Counted from the first letter of the stretch, positions 1 to 10,389 are shown. The stretch is DNA of 64,000 nt from Margaritifera margaritifera (GCA_029931535.1 JAQPZY010001200.1:1451501-1515500); one strand, 5' to 3'. Notes: generated by a model not told the origin, from the letters alone. A program made the numbers and translations.

Positions 1-768
1 GACCCCCAAACAAAACAAAAAAGCAGGCTTCAGATATTAAGTTTTTATAATTAGTTTTCCACACGAATCATGCAAATTGTCAGTGTCTGAACTTACATGA
101 CCTGTTGTTATTCAGTAGTCTGTGTCACCCATACAGTATCGTATACCTGTTACACTCAACGACAAATGGTACAAACATGTTTAAGTCATAACAATCGTAA
201 TCATGTCTGGAAACGATGAAGAAATCAGGCTTGATTAGTGTCGATGGCAAACCGAAATTAAATGAAAATCGAAATGTGGATGCAGCGTCTGTTACCGAAA
301 TAGATGCAAACCTTCTAACACACAAAATGCACGTCTCAATGCAAAAATAAAATAAAAAATAACGGCCAAAATTCTTAAAAGTAAACTCAAAATCATTAAA
401 ATATGTTGTTGTTTAATGATGTTACGCTCTGAAGTCTTTTGGAGCGTTCTGTCATGTTGCTATAGTACCCCAACCCCAGCAATGTTCACTGTGTAAATCC
501 GCGCAAGAAATGTGTTAAGAATAAGAAAAATCTAAAACTTTTCGCATTAAAACATTCATTAATTTGACAAAATGCACAATTTGAAACATTATATTACACT
601 CTAAATTTGAAACAAGTCACTGTTCTAAAATTATTGTAAAATTTCGGAACTTCTTTTTATCAGTGTAGCAATGCAGATGTGTATCGCACTGACACAGAAT
701 GGACACACAAATCCCTGTAAATAGAAGGGTTTTGCCTTTGAAAATATATAATGAAAAGAAAATCTAAG
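1..768. other. No gene recognised
   Basis: AT-rich sequence with many stops in all frames. I see no splice-supported exon, repeat family or RNA gene. Confidence 0.5.
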
Positions 769-908
769 TTTTTTGAGTAGATATAAGGAAGTATTTCACT
801 CGTGAGGTTGAAACATTTTTTTTATATTGTCACTCGCGGCTTGGCCATTCATGAGAATACAATGTTTCTACTTTACCCGTGAAATATTTCCTTATATCTA
901 CTAAAAAA
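769..908. repeat. Imperfect inverted repeat (hairpin or MITE-like)
   Basis: Arms of about 46 bp at 769-814 and 863-908 are reverse complements with a few mismatches. The shared core reads gtagatataaggaa on the left and ttccttatatctac on the right. The spacer is about 48 bp. It could be the ends of a small non-autonomous DNA transposon, but no target-site duplication was confirmed. Confidence 0.6.
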
Positions 909-1150
909 CACGTATATATCCCTCTATGCATGTAATGGATACATACAATAAAATAACTGCTGCTTATATGTATATCATTTTCATGGTTCTTTTGTTGCCA
1001 GGTATTTTAGTATTTTAGCAGAGTTTGTTGTTGACATAGTAAATGAGTTGTTGTTTCTTTCACATTTCATATTTTTAGTTCTGTATTATTTGTTATTTAC
1101 AAAACTAAACGTGTTTATGTACATAATATTGCTGTCATGTTTTGTATTCA

Positions 1151-1600
1151 TATAGTCAAACTTGTCTGAACGGTCACCTTAATATAGCGGTCACCTGATC
1201 TCACCGACCATTCTAATCTCCTCCTCCCCAGCAAATTTCCTATAAAAAGGTCATGTATATAGCGGTCCTAAAGCTGTCACTGGAGCGAATCGGTAGCGAC
1301 CGCACTCTGCATGCAAATTACTTTTTTGTTTCACGAGGAAGACATTGTTTAAATAGAAGTGTATAAAGCGAATCACTGTGTAAACATTTCTTATGTCCCT
1401 TGTACTCACAATTCTCCCGTCACACTATCAAAGGAAGTTAAATATGCCAGTATATCAAATTTGAAAACGAGGCGGTTTTATCATTAGAAGAGAGGGTCGA
1501 ATCAATTCGTGTGCTTGATGGTGGAAACATAGCCATGCTGTGTCAGCTTAAATGGGAGTCGCCTTTTGTGCAGTGTTGCTGGTACAGTTCGATATCTTCA
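1151..1600 (+). mobile_element. Decayed pogo/Tigger-like DNA transposon 5' part
   Basis: The segment starts with a motif of the kind seen at ends of pogo-type elements (agtcaaacttgtctgaacgg, 1153-1172), followed by repeated agcggtcac words. From 1478 a short open stretch encodes LSLEERVESIRVLDGG, which resembles the N-terminal helix-turn-helix (CENP-B/pogo type) of pogo transposases. A candidate start at 1444 is separated from it by a stop and a frameshift. No DDE catalytic domain is visible, so this is a 5' fragment. The family call rests on pattern memory of the end motif and the HTH-like peptide; no terminal inverted partner was found. Confidence 0.45.
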
Positions 1601-2089
1601 TCGTTTTTTTTTTGCCTGTGAATTGAAGCGATCTCTGACGAAGCAAGTTAATTGTTAATATTTGAGGAGAAATAGGAGTTACATACCGGTCATTAGGCTC
1701 AGGGTATATTTAATATTTACAAAACTTGTCTGTATAGGAAGTCGAAGTTCCAAGTGTTGCTAACAATAGCCACATTAAGCTTACTTTTATTCCCTATTCA
1801 TCACAAGCCTCTCGCATAAGCCGAATGTCCTTTGTTCTTTGTGAGCTGAGCAATCCGCTAATCCAGATATTGTTTGAGGTGTAAACAGCTGTTTCAAAGC
1901 CAAAATATATAAGTTGATTATATAAGAAAGGGTCAGTATTCTGTTTCACAGTCCCATGTAAGCTATCAATTAGAAGTAAAATAAATTGTGCCGGATACAA
2001 TAAACCTACGTGGAACATAATTTTGGCAGAGAACAACATATACATGTGTTTTGGTTTTTTTTTAAAGAGTGCAACTAAACCAAATGTTA

Positions 2090-2090
<1 letters not shown>
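1601..2090. other. No gene recognised
   Basis: Frames here are short and interrupted. The segment may include more of the pogo-like remnant, but I cannot align any of it to a transposase domain. Confidence 0.4.
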
Positions 2091-2131
<41 letters not shown>

Positions 2132-2246
2132 TAATGATGATGATGATAATAATAATAATAATGATGATGATGATGATGATAATAATAATAATAATAGTGA
2201 TAACAATACAGCTAATAGTACTTACACATCTAGTGTTGTTGTTGAA

Positions 2247-2286
<40 letters not shown>

Positions 2287-2336
2287 GTGATAACAATATA
2301 GCTAATAGTACTTACACATCTAGTGTTGTTGTTGAA

Positions 2337-2383
<47 letters not shown>

Positions 2384-2395
2384 CGATAACGATAA
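2091..2395. repeat. Compound AAT/GAT microsatellite with an internal 90-bp duplication
   Basis: Runs of AAT and GAT are separated by a unique segment containing gtgataacaata and ctagtgttgttgttg. That segment occurs twice, near 2197-2247 and 2287-2337, so the array is a tandem duplication of microsatellite plus spacer. Confidence 0.9.
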
Positions 2396-3207
2396 TGGCA
2401 TTAGATTCATGGTACTTGTTCATACACCAAGTTTGAAAGGTGAATCTGCATACACATGTCACCTATGTACAAATGTTTGTTTTTACCATTTCCCATATTG
2501 GGATGCTATTGATAGGTATGACTGTTAAGCGTGTCTTGCTCTTGGCATACTATTTTCATACAGACTGTTCTTGCACTGCTCAGAATCTTCTTATGTGGAA
2601 GTTGATCAAAGTCAACTATGTTCGAAACCTTGGCCACTTTCTGTTTCAAATTTTAAAAGATATCAATTTAAAGTTGAAAATTTCTGCATCAATCCATGGA
2701 CAAGTGTGTTATTGTGATGCATTTTCCATGCATGTAAAAAAATAAATAAAATTAAAACTCAATCTCCAAGCCCTCCAATCTCGCCGCAACCCCCAAAGAA
2801 CGGCAAGGTGCAATAACGTTTCAGTAAGTATTATCACAATGGCCGTTTTAGATTTCGGTTACTGATCTAGGTCAACGCCTTCTATATCCCATGACTTTAC
2901 TTATTTTACTCCTCACGTCACACGCGAGTGTGTGAGGTGTGGCTAAAATGTATGCAGCCAAACATAATTCTTACGCTAGCGTGAACGGTTTTGCGTAGCG
3001 AATTCGTCTAGAGTAAACGATGTAGCCAATTAGTAAAAATAGTAAAAATAATTAGATTATTTGTTATTATATTATTATTTGAAAACGTAACAGGTTTACG
3101 TACTAGTTTGAGAACATTGTACTAGTTTTCCACTGTCACGTCAGTAACCTTCATTCGTCCACCTATGTCCTCCAACAACAGCGTTTTATCATAGAGAATC
3201 GCTCAAT
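2396..3207. other. Spacer left of the Polinton remnant
   Basis: No supported gene. I looked here for a Polinton terminal inverted repeat matching 9600-9960 and could not see one. Confidence 0.4.
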
Positions 3208-4476
3208 TCATCTGTAATTGGCGTTGGCAGCAGGCGGATTAGTAGCACGTGCATGAAAGTGCATGTCGACCACAGACTGTTTAACCAAGTCCAGGTGTTC
3301 CAACGAAAAGTAGTAAATCGGGTGCAACCCAGTGAAGTCTCTTTGGGAAATATGCAGACCTGTGTCAATGTTTTGGTCTCGGCCTATGAACGACAGCAGC
3401 TTGTGATATGCACGTGCGACATTATTGTTGTCGAAGTCAAGGAAAATTTCTTGGGAGGGTTCCTGATGACCGTTTAACCTCAGATAAACTTCAGACTCTC
3501 CTAAACTATAAAATATAATTGTATTACTGATCTGTCCGCCATTTATGCACTGACACATTGTTGGGTAGTTATTTGCCATGATAACTGCTGAACGTTGCCT
3601 TCATACGAGTCTGTGGTGAGTGTGAGAAATATCAGCGGTTATGTGCCTCTAGAACTCATAAACGATAACAAACGCGTTTTTGCAGTAATTGAAAGGATTA
3701 TCATAGGTATCCACCATGTCAATTTCGACAACACAACTTTGCCATCAGCGACACCACCAGTACGCCAAATTGCATCATTACGGTTGTCCTTTCGGTATAA
3801 TGTGACTGTATGTTTGGCTCCTAAAATAGCCTTGCAAACATCTCCGCAAAAAAATATATGACTGAGAGGAATTGAGCACGAAAATGATAATGAGGGTTCA
3901 TGAATTTGTCCTCGACGCTGTGCGAATCTAAGGTTGCAATCTAGGTTTAGACTTTGTATAGCGGCGCCGGCATTACCATGTCTGAGAGGAAAACCATCAG
4001 GTTGCGGGTCCACAAAAGCAGACTGTGTAAGTTGATGCCGGAAATACTGTCGATGATCTGGATGTTCGTTTGCGTCTTTATGAAACATCATAGACGGGTC
4101 AGCGTAGCCATTAATGTATCTGGCGAGTCCGATAATTGTCGTAGCAATGTCAACGTCACTCAAACATGCTTCGATTTCCTTTCCATCAATGAGATAGCGT
4201 ACGCCATGATGCCATTGTTCGTAAATCCAACCTTCTCACCGCGGTCGTAATTGGTATCAACGACGTCGTTTTGTACAAGTTTTCCGTCGGTTTCTAAAAA
4301 AGCTTCTCATGGAAAAAATACCGAAACGTGTCTTGCACTTGTAATTCTACTCGATCATATTGATTAGAATACTTAGCCGGGTACGAATAATACTGAATTT
4401 CGGTTTTACTTCGATCTATCTTCAAAAGCGCATCCATATCAAACGCTGGATCGGATTCTTCTTCAAATTTTGCCAT
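3208..4476 (-). pseudogene. Major capsid-like protein (double jelly-roll type), disrupted
   Basis: Three minus-strand segments in order (4476-4294, 4163-3639, 3579-3208) read as one protein of roughly 400 residues broken by frameshifts. The N-terminal piece begins MAKFEEESDPAFDMD. The middle piece carries IPLSHIFFCGDVCKAILGAK and a Trp-containing TWWIP segment. The C-terminal piece carries DFTGLHPIYYFSLEHLDLVK. These match my memory of Polinton capsid-type proteins, where it would form the virion shell. Position at the end of the minus-strand block, downstream of the ATPase, agrees with structural genes clustering. Breaks lie near 3580-3640 and 4164-4293. The family call is from recognised motifs only, without alignment. 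Confidence 0.55.
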
Positions 4477-4540
4477 TGATTATACATCCGTAATATGTCG
4501 CATAAACCGAATCACACGTCCACGTACGATTGTCATTGTA

Positions 4541-4741
4541 CTAAATATCAGTTCGATCTCTAATGTAAAGTTGTGTCGTTAAGGTCTCCACAACACGGAT
4601 ATCAAACACGTGTCCGTCCTGCTCCACAAGAGTAAAACGAAGGTGTGTCAACCGGGGATTGGGGCATGGAAGATACACGGGCGTTGTCGGAGCAATCGAC
4701 AGTAGATCACCCGGTTCCACAGTTGGGGAGAACCCGAACAA
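4541..4741 (-). pseudogene. Possible minor capsid (penton-like) protein C-terminus
   Basis: A 66-codon frame includes FGFSPTVEPGDLL and LTHLRFTLVEQDGHVFDIRV. Its position directly upstream of the capsid pseudogene on the same strand, and the short hydrophobic beta-like pattern around LVEQDG, suggest the C-terminal end of a second structural protein. In-frame sequence extends a few codons upstream (GYILFGF) before breaking. The function is inferred from position. Confidence 0.3.
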
Positions 4742-5163
4742 TATGTAACCTTGGGAGGCTACGCTTTCGCAACTACCACTAATGACGTCACAGGTTTAAT
4801 TGATCTGAATCGTTGAGGTAATCCTGACAATGTCTTGCGCGATATGGTACCCAGACCCTCCAGGTTCTGTGCGTAAGATTTATTTTGTTCATAGGAATGT
4901 CATTACTATCTTCAACCGAGAATTGTTCTTAGCGACGACCCTGTCATGTCAACCTCGTACGGTGCAGATTTAATCGATATGACAGATCTGACCGTGGGCT
5001 AGGGTTAGATCTGTGCGAAATTGCCCCACAGTGATTGGTGTAGAAAAGTCACATATAATTCTGGTTTCGTTGACGAGATCATGATCATCGAAGCAACGCA
5101 ACATCATGCTGCATCGGGACATATATTTCACGTAAAACACGAAGTGTTTCAATGAAAAGCTCT
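4742..5163 (-). pseudogene. Unassigned structural-gene remnant
   Basis: Two short minus-strand open pieces are visible: 5152-4970, containing ICDFSTPITVGQFRTDL, and a different frame just upstream starting MMSSEELFIETLRVL. They probably belong to one broken gene between the basic pseudogene and the penton-like fragment. I do not recognise a domain. Confidence 0.3.
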
Positions 5164-5846
5164 TCAGAACTCATCATCAGTGTCGTAATATACATCATCG
5201 GTGTCTTCGACGAGTTCGTGCATCAACAAGCAAAACGTTGCTGGGTCCACGATGTTGTTGGTGAACAACCGCTGGCAAATCGATGAGGCCTCCTTACTGA
5301 CTTATGTTGCGTTGTTGCGTTTCCAACCGATCCACAAGTTCGTGGACCTGTTGCGGGTCACACGTGTAGAAAACTGATCCACCAAGGCCTTCTCCTACAG
5401 GTGGACTGCGAGTTTCAGGTTCCATTCTCCAAACATAGTAACTTCTTCCTTTTCCAACATGGGTGGGGGTGGACGTTTGCGTGAACGTTTAGGTTTTTCT
5501 TGCGCCTTCTGCTCTTTTGATTTTTTTCTTCGCGCGAGAACAAGTTTTAGAGCTGGTGAAAGCTCTGCTTGTGGATGTTTACGTTTTCTCGTGGTCTAAT
5601 GTTTAGGTTCGAGTTCGTATGATGGTACGGGTTCAGATGAACGTGTTTGCCGCCATGGAATTTGACAATTTCCTCGTTTTCTTCCATCCTCTGCTTTTAC
5701 CATACATTATTCATACGATTTTATGCCTTCATCAAAGTCTCCATTGCTAAATGCATTAATCATGCGTTGATAGGGTGGCCATGCGGGACCGGAGAATTGT
5801 TGTCTTCCAGTAATCTCTCTGAATATTCACTGTGCCATATTTTGGT
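5164..5846 (-). pseudogene. Lys/Arg/Pro-rich Polinton-associated protein with in-frame stops
   Basis: One minus-strand frame stays homologous-looking for about 220 codons but contains four stops. In order it shows PAWPPYQRMINAFSNGDFDE, then a strongly basic stretch (ARRKKSKEQKAQEKPKRSRK) followed by PPPP, then VSKEASSICQRLFTNNIV and an acidic end ending DDVYYDTDDEF. A basic middle and acidic tail would suit a nucleic-acid-binding or core structural protein, but no known domain is recognised. It lies between the coiled-coil frame and the structural pseudogenes, all on the same strand. Confidence 0.45.
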
Positions 5847-5996
5847 CATATTATAATGACTTGGGTCTGCTAGTACATGAAACATGATCTTGTGCTAGGT
5901 GGGTAGTCTGTTATAAATATCATGTATCGGATGTTTACAAATCCACTGTCTACCTTTGTTGGTAAATAGTTGCTGTGGTGACTTCATCATTGAGTT

Positions 5997-6452
5997 TTAC
6001 AGAAGTGGTAGTGTTGATGGAATATTCTCAAGTGCCTTTCTAACGTCTTTGTCAAGTATCTGGGTGCCGTTTGTAATCACACCAATGTCCTCAATATCGC
6101 CTCTGGTTGTATCTAAGTCTTCTTGAAATCTGTCCATCTGCTCTGGCAAGCAAATTGCTTTGACTGTCCTGACAATATGACCCAGTTTATCTTCTATTCC
6201 CATCACCACGTCGGTGGTTTCCGCGACTTTCTTCACTTGTTCCGCAGTTTCTTGAGCGGGCTTGATCAGCGGTGCAATCGTTTGTTCGAATCCCGCTATG
6301 AGATCTTTCCGTGCCGTCTGTCGGGACTGTAACATATTTTTTACACGTTTGTGTGCATCAATATACACGAGGAGAAGTTCTAGTTGTTCGCGTGCAGCTT
6401 TACGGCGTCGGTGAGCAGCCTCTGTTATGGCATCGGTGGCGAATTTCGTCAT
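5997..6452 (-). CDS. Coiled-coil protein, 151 aa, undisrupted
   Basis: An intact ATG-to-stop frame lies among broken genes. The first half is highly charged and helical (TEAAHRRRKAAREQLELLL), and the rest has heptad-like spacing with repeated Glu/Lys/Val (ETAEQVKKVAETTDVV). No signal peptide, membrane segment, Cys cluster or enzymatic motif is visible. It starts about 15 bases after the end of the packaging-ATPase pseudogene, which suggests it was co-transcribed with it. Its role is unknown; a structural or scaffold role in Polinton particles is only a guess. At 151 codons, intactness could be chance survival rather than selection. Confidence 0.55.
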   Translation of the reverse strand: MTKFATDAITEAAHRRRKAAREQLELLLVYIDAHKRVKNMLQSRQTARKDLIAGFEQTIAPLIKPAQETAEQVKKVAETTDVVMGIEDKLGHIVRTVKAICLPEQMDRFQEDLDTTRGDIEDIGVITNGTQILDKDVRKALENIPSTLPLL

Positions 6453-6465
6453 TGCATATGTTTTT

Positions 6466-7130
6466 AAATTGCTTTATCCAAACCTGCACGATATTTCCCG
6501 GAAGTTCCGGTCAAGTCAATAATGAGGAAACTATACGGGTCCTGGGTGACCTCCGCAAACATATTCCGAAACTCATCCCACGAGTTGCTGGTGGCACACC
6601 AAGTGTAATGAATGTTTTGCAAAGCCATGCGCGTGAACGCCACAAAATATCATCAGCTTGTTGCAGTTGTCACGGATCACTTTAGGCACGTGTGCGTATC
6701 GATGGATCACTTAGATAACATTTGTGTTTTTGTGTCAACCTTGGAAAACTATTCTCGCGGGGTTGTCTTGGTGTTCAAGCATCACATCGTCGTGCACGAC
6801 AAGATTATTTGCGCTGGGGTCAAGGTCGTCAGATTGTGGAAAAGAAATCAATGATAGAAGCTTTGCTAGACGTAAGCACTTCCTTGAAATCGTTGAGTAC
6901 ATCATAACACGGCTGGTCGTCAGCCGATGTTGTAATCACCTACAGCCGATCCAACGTTAACCATCTTATGATTAGATTCAACAACAGTTGGGGTTTTCCC
7001 GGATCCACCCAGGCCAATAATCAATGCGTGAGTTTGTAAACATGTCACCGTGCTTGGGTGGTCTGGGCTTTGCCTGCGCAGAGAAGTCAATGACCGTGAA
7101 ATCTTTTCTCTTTCGTGATGCCAGGTTGAA
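6466..7130 (-). pseudogene. FtsK/HerA-type packaging ATPase, frameshifted
   Basis: Minus-strand pieces in successive frames retain the ATPase landmarks. An upstream segment reads KDFTVIDFSAQAKPRPPKHG. A Walker A reads LIIGLGGSGKT (about 7022-6990). A Walker B-like hydrophobic stretch reads NLVVHDDVM (about 6800). A late conserved-looking block reads YSFLIIDLTGTSGKYRAGLD (about 6530-6470). At least three frameshifts separate them. In Polintons this enzyme is thought to pump the element DNA into capsids. The gene ends immediately before the coiled-coil frame on the same strand. Confidence 0.75.
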
Positions 7131-7307
7131 TATCATCGTTTGTGTAACTGAATCATGCCTTCATAGTGTGTGCGGTACCGCATGAAAATTCGTACTGCAA
7201 ATCCAGCACGGGTTCAAACACGTAATGGTCGAGCCGCGATCGCTGGAACTTGCGTCCGGTGTTTAGCAAAGAAGTTTACATTTATGCAAAAATGTCACCG
7301 GCGATAA

Positions 7308-7622
7308 TATCGCTGTTGCGTTAACGAAGCTACCGAGACACCGTGGAGCAAATACCCTTGTGAAAATCATATCCCCGGATACAATTATTGCGGACCTGGG
7401 ACACGGTTAGATATACGTCTAGACTCTAACAATCGACCAAAGACTGAAGAAGAACCTATAAACTGCGTCGATGCTGCATATTACCGACATGATCTTGCGT
7501 ATAAAGCGTCAAGTGATATCCGTGCGCGTCAACGTGCTGATATAGATCTCATCTATGACTTGAATGCGATCAGTATACACTCAGAGAAAGAATCGCCATA
7601 TGGATCATCAAAAGAGGAATGA
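7308..7622 (+). pseudogene. Phospholipase A2-like domain frame
   Basis: Open from 7308 to a TGA at 7620-7622 (104 codons), but with no evident start codon. From 7374 it reads PGYNYCGPGTRL, resembling the calcium-binding loop of PLA2 domains. A catalytic-type His-Asp pair follows in VDAAYYRHDLAYKASSD. The spacing of glycine-rich loop and HD pair matches the compact PLA2 domains seen in parvovirus VP1 N-termini and, as I recall, in some Polinton/adintovirus proteins. It would act on membranes during entry of a particle. It is the only non-integrase frame on the plus strand of the element, and an N-terminal part may be missing upstream. Confidence 0.65.
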
Positions 7623-7810
7623 AAGCTAAGATTACTCCTGGATGTCGCTAGCGCGCCATTTGGAGGCGGACAAAGTCCCCTCATTGGAGGTAAAACTGTA
7701 ACAAAAATGAATAAGGTAAAAGTGTTACCTCATTGGAGGTAAAACTGAAACAAACATGAACTGTAACAAACATGAACTGTAACAAACACGAATAAGAAAC
7801 TGGCCACGAT
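7623..7810. other. Spacer with short duplicated words
   Basis: The word cctcattggaggtaaaactg occurs twice (7679-7698 and 7730-7749) and gaactgtaacaaac recurs nearby. This lies between the PLA2-like frame and the integrase, possibly as a promoter region. No gene is seen. Confidence 0.5.
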
Positions 7811-8407
7811 ATACTACAGTCCCCGAGGTTATTGGAAGAGTGAAGCTGCTGTCGAAAAGTTAGCGAGCGCAGCAAAAGTTACCCACTAGGTCGCTCAAAT
7901 GTGGCTGGCCAAACAAGCATTGTGGCAAATTTACATATCCGCGCCAAGAAGGATTTCCCGTGGATCGCTGATCTTTTGTTTCTCCCGTGTGATTGGGTAC
8001 GCGGACGCACATACAAGTACGCGTTTACCATTGTAGATGTTGCTAGCAGATACAAAGAGGCCAAGCCGGTGACGTCTAAAGATTCAGCGAGTGTTGCAGA
8101 CGCGCTGAAACGTATCTATACACCTTCACCGCTAACATAGCCACGGCTGTTGCAAGTGAACCCGGGCAAAGAATTTCTCTGGGCCGTTGCTGTGTTGTTC
8201 GCGAAACATAAGGTACTGGTTCGAGTTGGACATGTTAATATACATCGCTACCAGGTCATTGTCGACGAATTTAACCACACATTTCTGGAACGGAATTACC
8301 ATTGCGAGACAACAACGAATGGAAGGCGTCAATCGGTGGTAACTGAGTTTCAGAAAACGTGTCACAGTCGCTCATATACTCGTAGGGATAGATTCCTTAG
8401 CGTGTGA
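7811..8407 (+). pseudogene. Polinton integrase (DDE/RVE core), disrupted
   Basis: The N-terminal segment reads YYSPRGYWKSEAAVEKLASA and continues, after a TAG, into VAQMWLAKQALWQIY, typical of the F54H12.3-like integrases of Polintons. A frameshift leads into the core with TYKYAFTIVDVASRYKEA (first catalytic Asp near 8036). A second shift leads to LQVNPGKEF, where the second catalytic Asp is replaced by Asn (AAC at 8159-8161). The catalytic Glu is in VDEFNHTF (8267-8269), exactly 35 residues after that Asn. The C-terminal region after 8407 is missing. The enzyme would have inserted the element DNA; this copy is dead. Confidence 0.8.
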
Positions 8408-8432
8408 GTAACTTGAACGTTTCAGATTCAGG

Positions 8433-9600
8433 TTATCGACGAGTGATTGTAAATCGGTCGTTGCCGTTCTGGGCAAGACTGATTACGATTTTGTCCAGGC
8501 TGGAATTCAAGAACTGCAGCGAGTCAATAAACTGCAGCTGGCCCAGCCGATGCGTCATGTATTTTTCCATATTCTTTGGGATGACGCTTATTACCGCATT
8601 CGATGCTGCTGCGAACCCTTGCATTATTAAGTGACCGTCAGACTCACGCAGGTTATGAAGCACCACTGGGATTTTTATTTTACCTGGGTAAATTCGCATC
8701 TGTAGATTGCATGCGCTGTGTGCAGCTTCTCTGTCCGTGCCAGTGTTGTTGTAGTTATTGCGAACTTTGGCATCAACCCTAAAGGAAACATCACGGATCC
8801 AGCAATGAGTGGCTGCGAAAAACTCGCGCATGTCATCATTGGTCCTAATCGTGTCTGCGAGCTGTTGTCGGATTCATTTCGCTGTAACCTCGAGTGATTA
8901 ATAAACACCTTAACAGAATCCTGGCTACGATACAACATTGGTAGCTCCATCGCTCCGTCGCATCTGACAACAGTGAAACAAAACTCGCATGTGACTTGTT
9001 CAGCAACTTACATTGTATTCGACTGAACCGCGGTGACGACCTCTGGTCATCGGGAAGCGGAACGGTCAAGCATTCGAAGTCCGCCTAGATGATATACGGG
9101 ACTTTCATGTTGTATTGCAAGCTGTAAATTTCAGAATGTTTTTAGTAGGTTCTGGCATGATCGTACGCTGCGACTTTTTACTAATTCCACTATACAGTAA
9201 AAGTCATGGTCGTCATGCAACTGTTGGATGTTAAATAAATGCAAGCAACGTAGACACAGACATTTTTTACCATGGTGCTTGCTGAGTCGGTTAAGCAACC
9301 GGGAAAGATTTTGTATCCATACGTAATGACACCGCGGCTCTAAACCATCCATATCACTCAGCAACAGCAGATCAACGTGGGTCCGCCATTATAAATTTTT
9401 GCTTTGTACATGTTGGGATTATGCAAGCCCATTATACCAATTTTCCAAGCGTACTTGTTATCGGCGATATCAGAGTTCAGGTTTTGCAAACTTTTTGAGT
9501 AAGGCCTCAGTAACTTGTACAGGCAATTATATGTTACCAAAACTGAGTTCACCTAGGTATTGTTGGTGTTGTCGAGGATGATCTGTATTGTTACGCGCGG
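8433..9600 (-). pseudogene. Protein-primed-type DNA polymerase B, N-terminal and exonuclease part
   Basis: Minus-strand pieces from about 9590 down to 8433 follow the order of Polinton PolB. A segment DNKYAWKIGIMGLHNP is followed by a zinc-finger-like part with HYVWIQNLSRLL and CLCLRCLHLF then spaced His and Cys. Next comes exonuclease motif I (ADFECLTVPL, about 9090-9060). Exonuclease motif II follows (VVLHNLRESDGHLIMQ, about 8660-8620), then FRLGQ-type text continuing through GQLQFIDSLQFLNSSLDK. The palm and thumb motifs are absent: the frame ends 26 bp from the convergent integrase 3' end. Several frameshifts are present. PolB would replicate the element. Confidence 0.78.
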
Positions 9601-10056
9601 GATGTAATGCGCACGCCATTCAAAACATCGATTGTTTTTGTTTTTTTCGTTTATCACTAACCGCGGCGAAACATAAATTTGGTGTTTCAATATAATTAGA
9701 CCCACGGAATGGTATGTTTCGGGAACTATGCAGTTGAACTGAGTGCATTTGAGATCTCACTCAACTACAACACGATTCAAGTTACCGACTTTAATCTTTT
9801 GGATATAACTGATGGTGGTCTTTAGATGTACAGAACTCTTTTAGAACTTTGATACAGGTCCTGGAGGTGGGCCTGGTTTTGCATATGTTTGAAATAAGTC
9901 CCAAATTACTGTACCACATTTTCTAAGATATGTTGTATGATCACTGACTAAAGTGTCAACAAATGTAGGATGGGGAGTTTGAATGAAATCCCCGTGTCGT
10001 GCTACGGGTATCTAAATTTTAGGCCAATGCGTCATATCTTAGAAACTAGTATACTA
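9601..10056. other. Right flank of the Polinton remnant
   Basis: No clear gene. The minus strand may hold a few more PolB N-terminal codons near 9600-9700, but stops are frequent. No inverted copy of the left flank is visible. Confidence 0.4.
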
Positions 10057-10195
10057 GTATGTATGTATGTATGTATGTATGTATGTATGTATGTATGTAT
10101 GTATGTATGTATGTATGTATGTATGTATGTATGTATGTATGTATGTATGTATGTATGTATGTATGTATGTATGTATGTATGTATGTATGTATGTA
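10057..10195. repeat. (GTAT)n microsatellite
   Basis: About 35 nearly perfect tetranucleotide copies. A Tyr-Val-Cys-Met open frame through it is an artefact of the repeat. Confidence 0.97.
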
Positions 10196-10389
10196 GGCCC
10201 TGATGCTATAACCATGTATATGCTAACTGAGCATGAAAAGCCGAATTTATGGATGCAACTGAAGTTGGTAATGGGGTAAATTCCTGCCTAAAAGGTTTTA
10301 GCTCTTGGGTTATAGCTTGCAAGCTATTCAGATGCACAACCTTTCACCATATATACACCTAATATACATAAAAAGACGAATTAACATAT

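Larger units (their letters stand above)
3208..9600. mobile_element. Decayed Polinton/Maverick-type element
   Basis: About 6.4 kb holds a set of genes that together define Polinton-type elements. On the minus strand are a capsid-like pseudogene, a probable minor structural pseudogene, a basic pseudogene, a coiled-coil frame and a P-loop packaging ATPase. On the plus strand are a PLA2-like frame and an F54H12.3-type integrase. A PolB exonuclease region lies on the minus strand. Most genes carry several stops or frameshifts. No long terminal inverted repeats or adenain-type protease were found, and 6.4 kb is well below the 15-20 kb usual for complete animal Polintons. The copy is therefore truncated and internally deleted. 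An adintovirus-like relative is an alternative reading. Confidence 0.8.

Noticed and set aside
1794..2462. 222-codon frame full of isoleucine
   Set aside because: Translation of the ATT/AAT microsatellite.
2760..9960. Terminal inverted repeats of the Polinton
   Set aside because: I compared the flanks by eye and found no convincing long inverted match; the element ends remain undefined.
10057..10279. Tyr-Val-Cys-Met repeat proteins
   Set aside because: Translation of the GTAT microsatellite.
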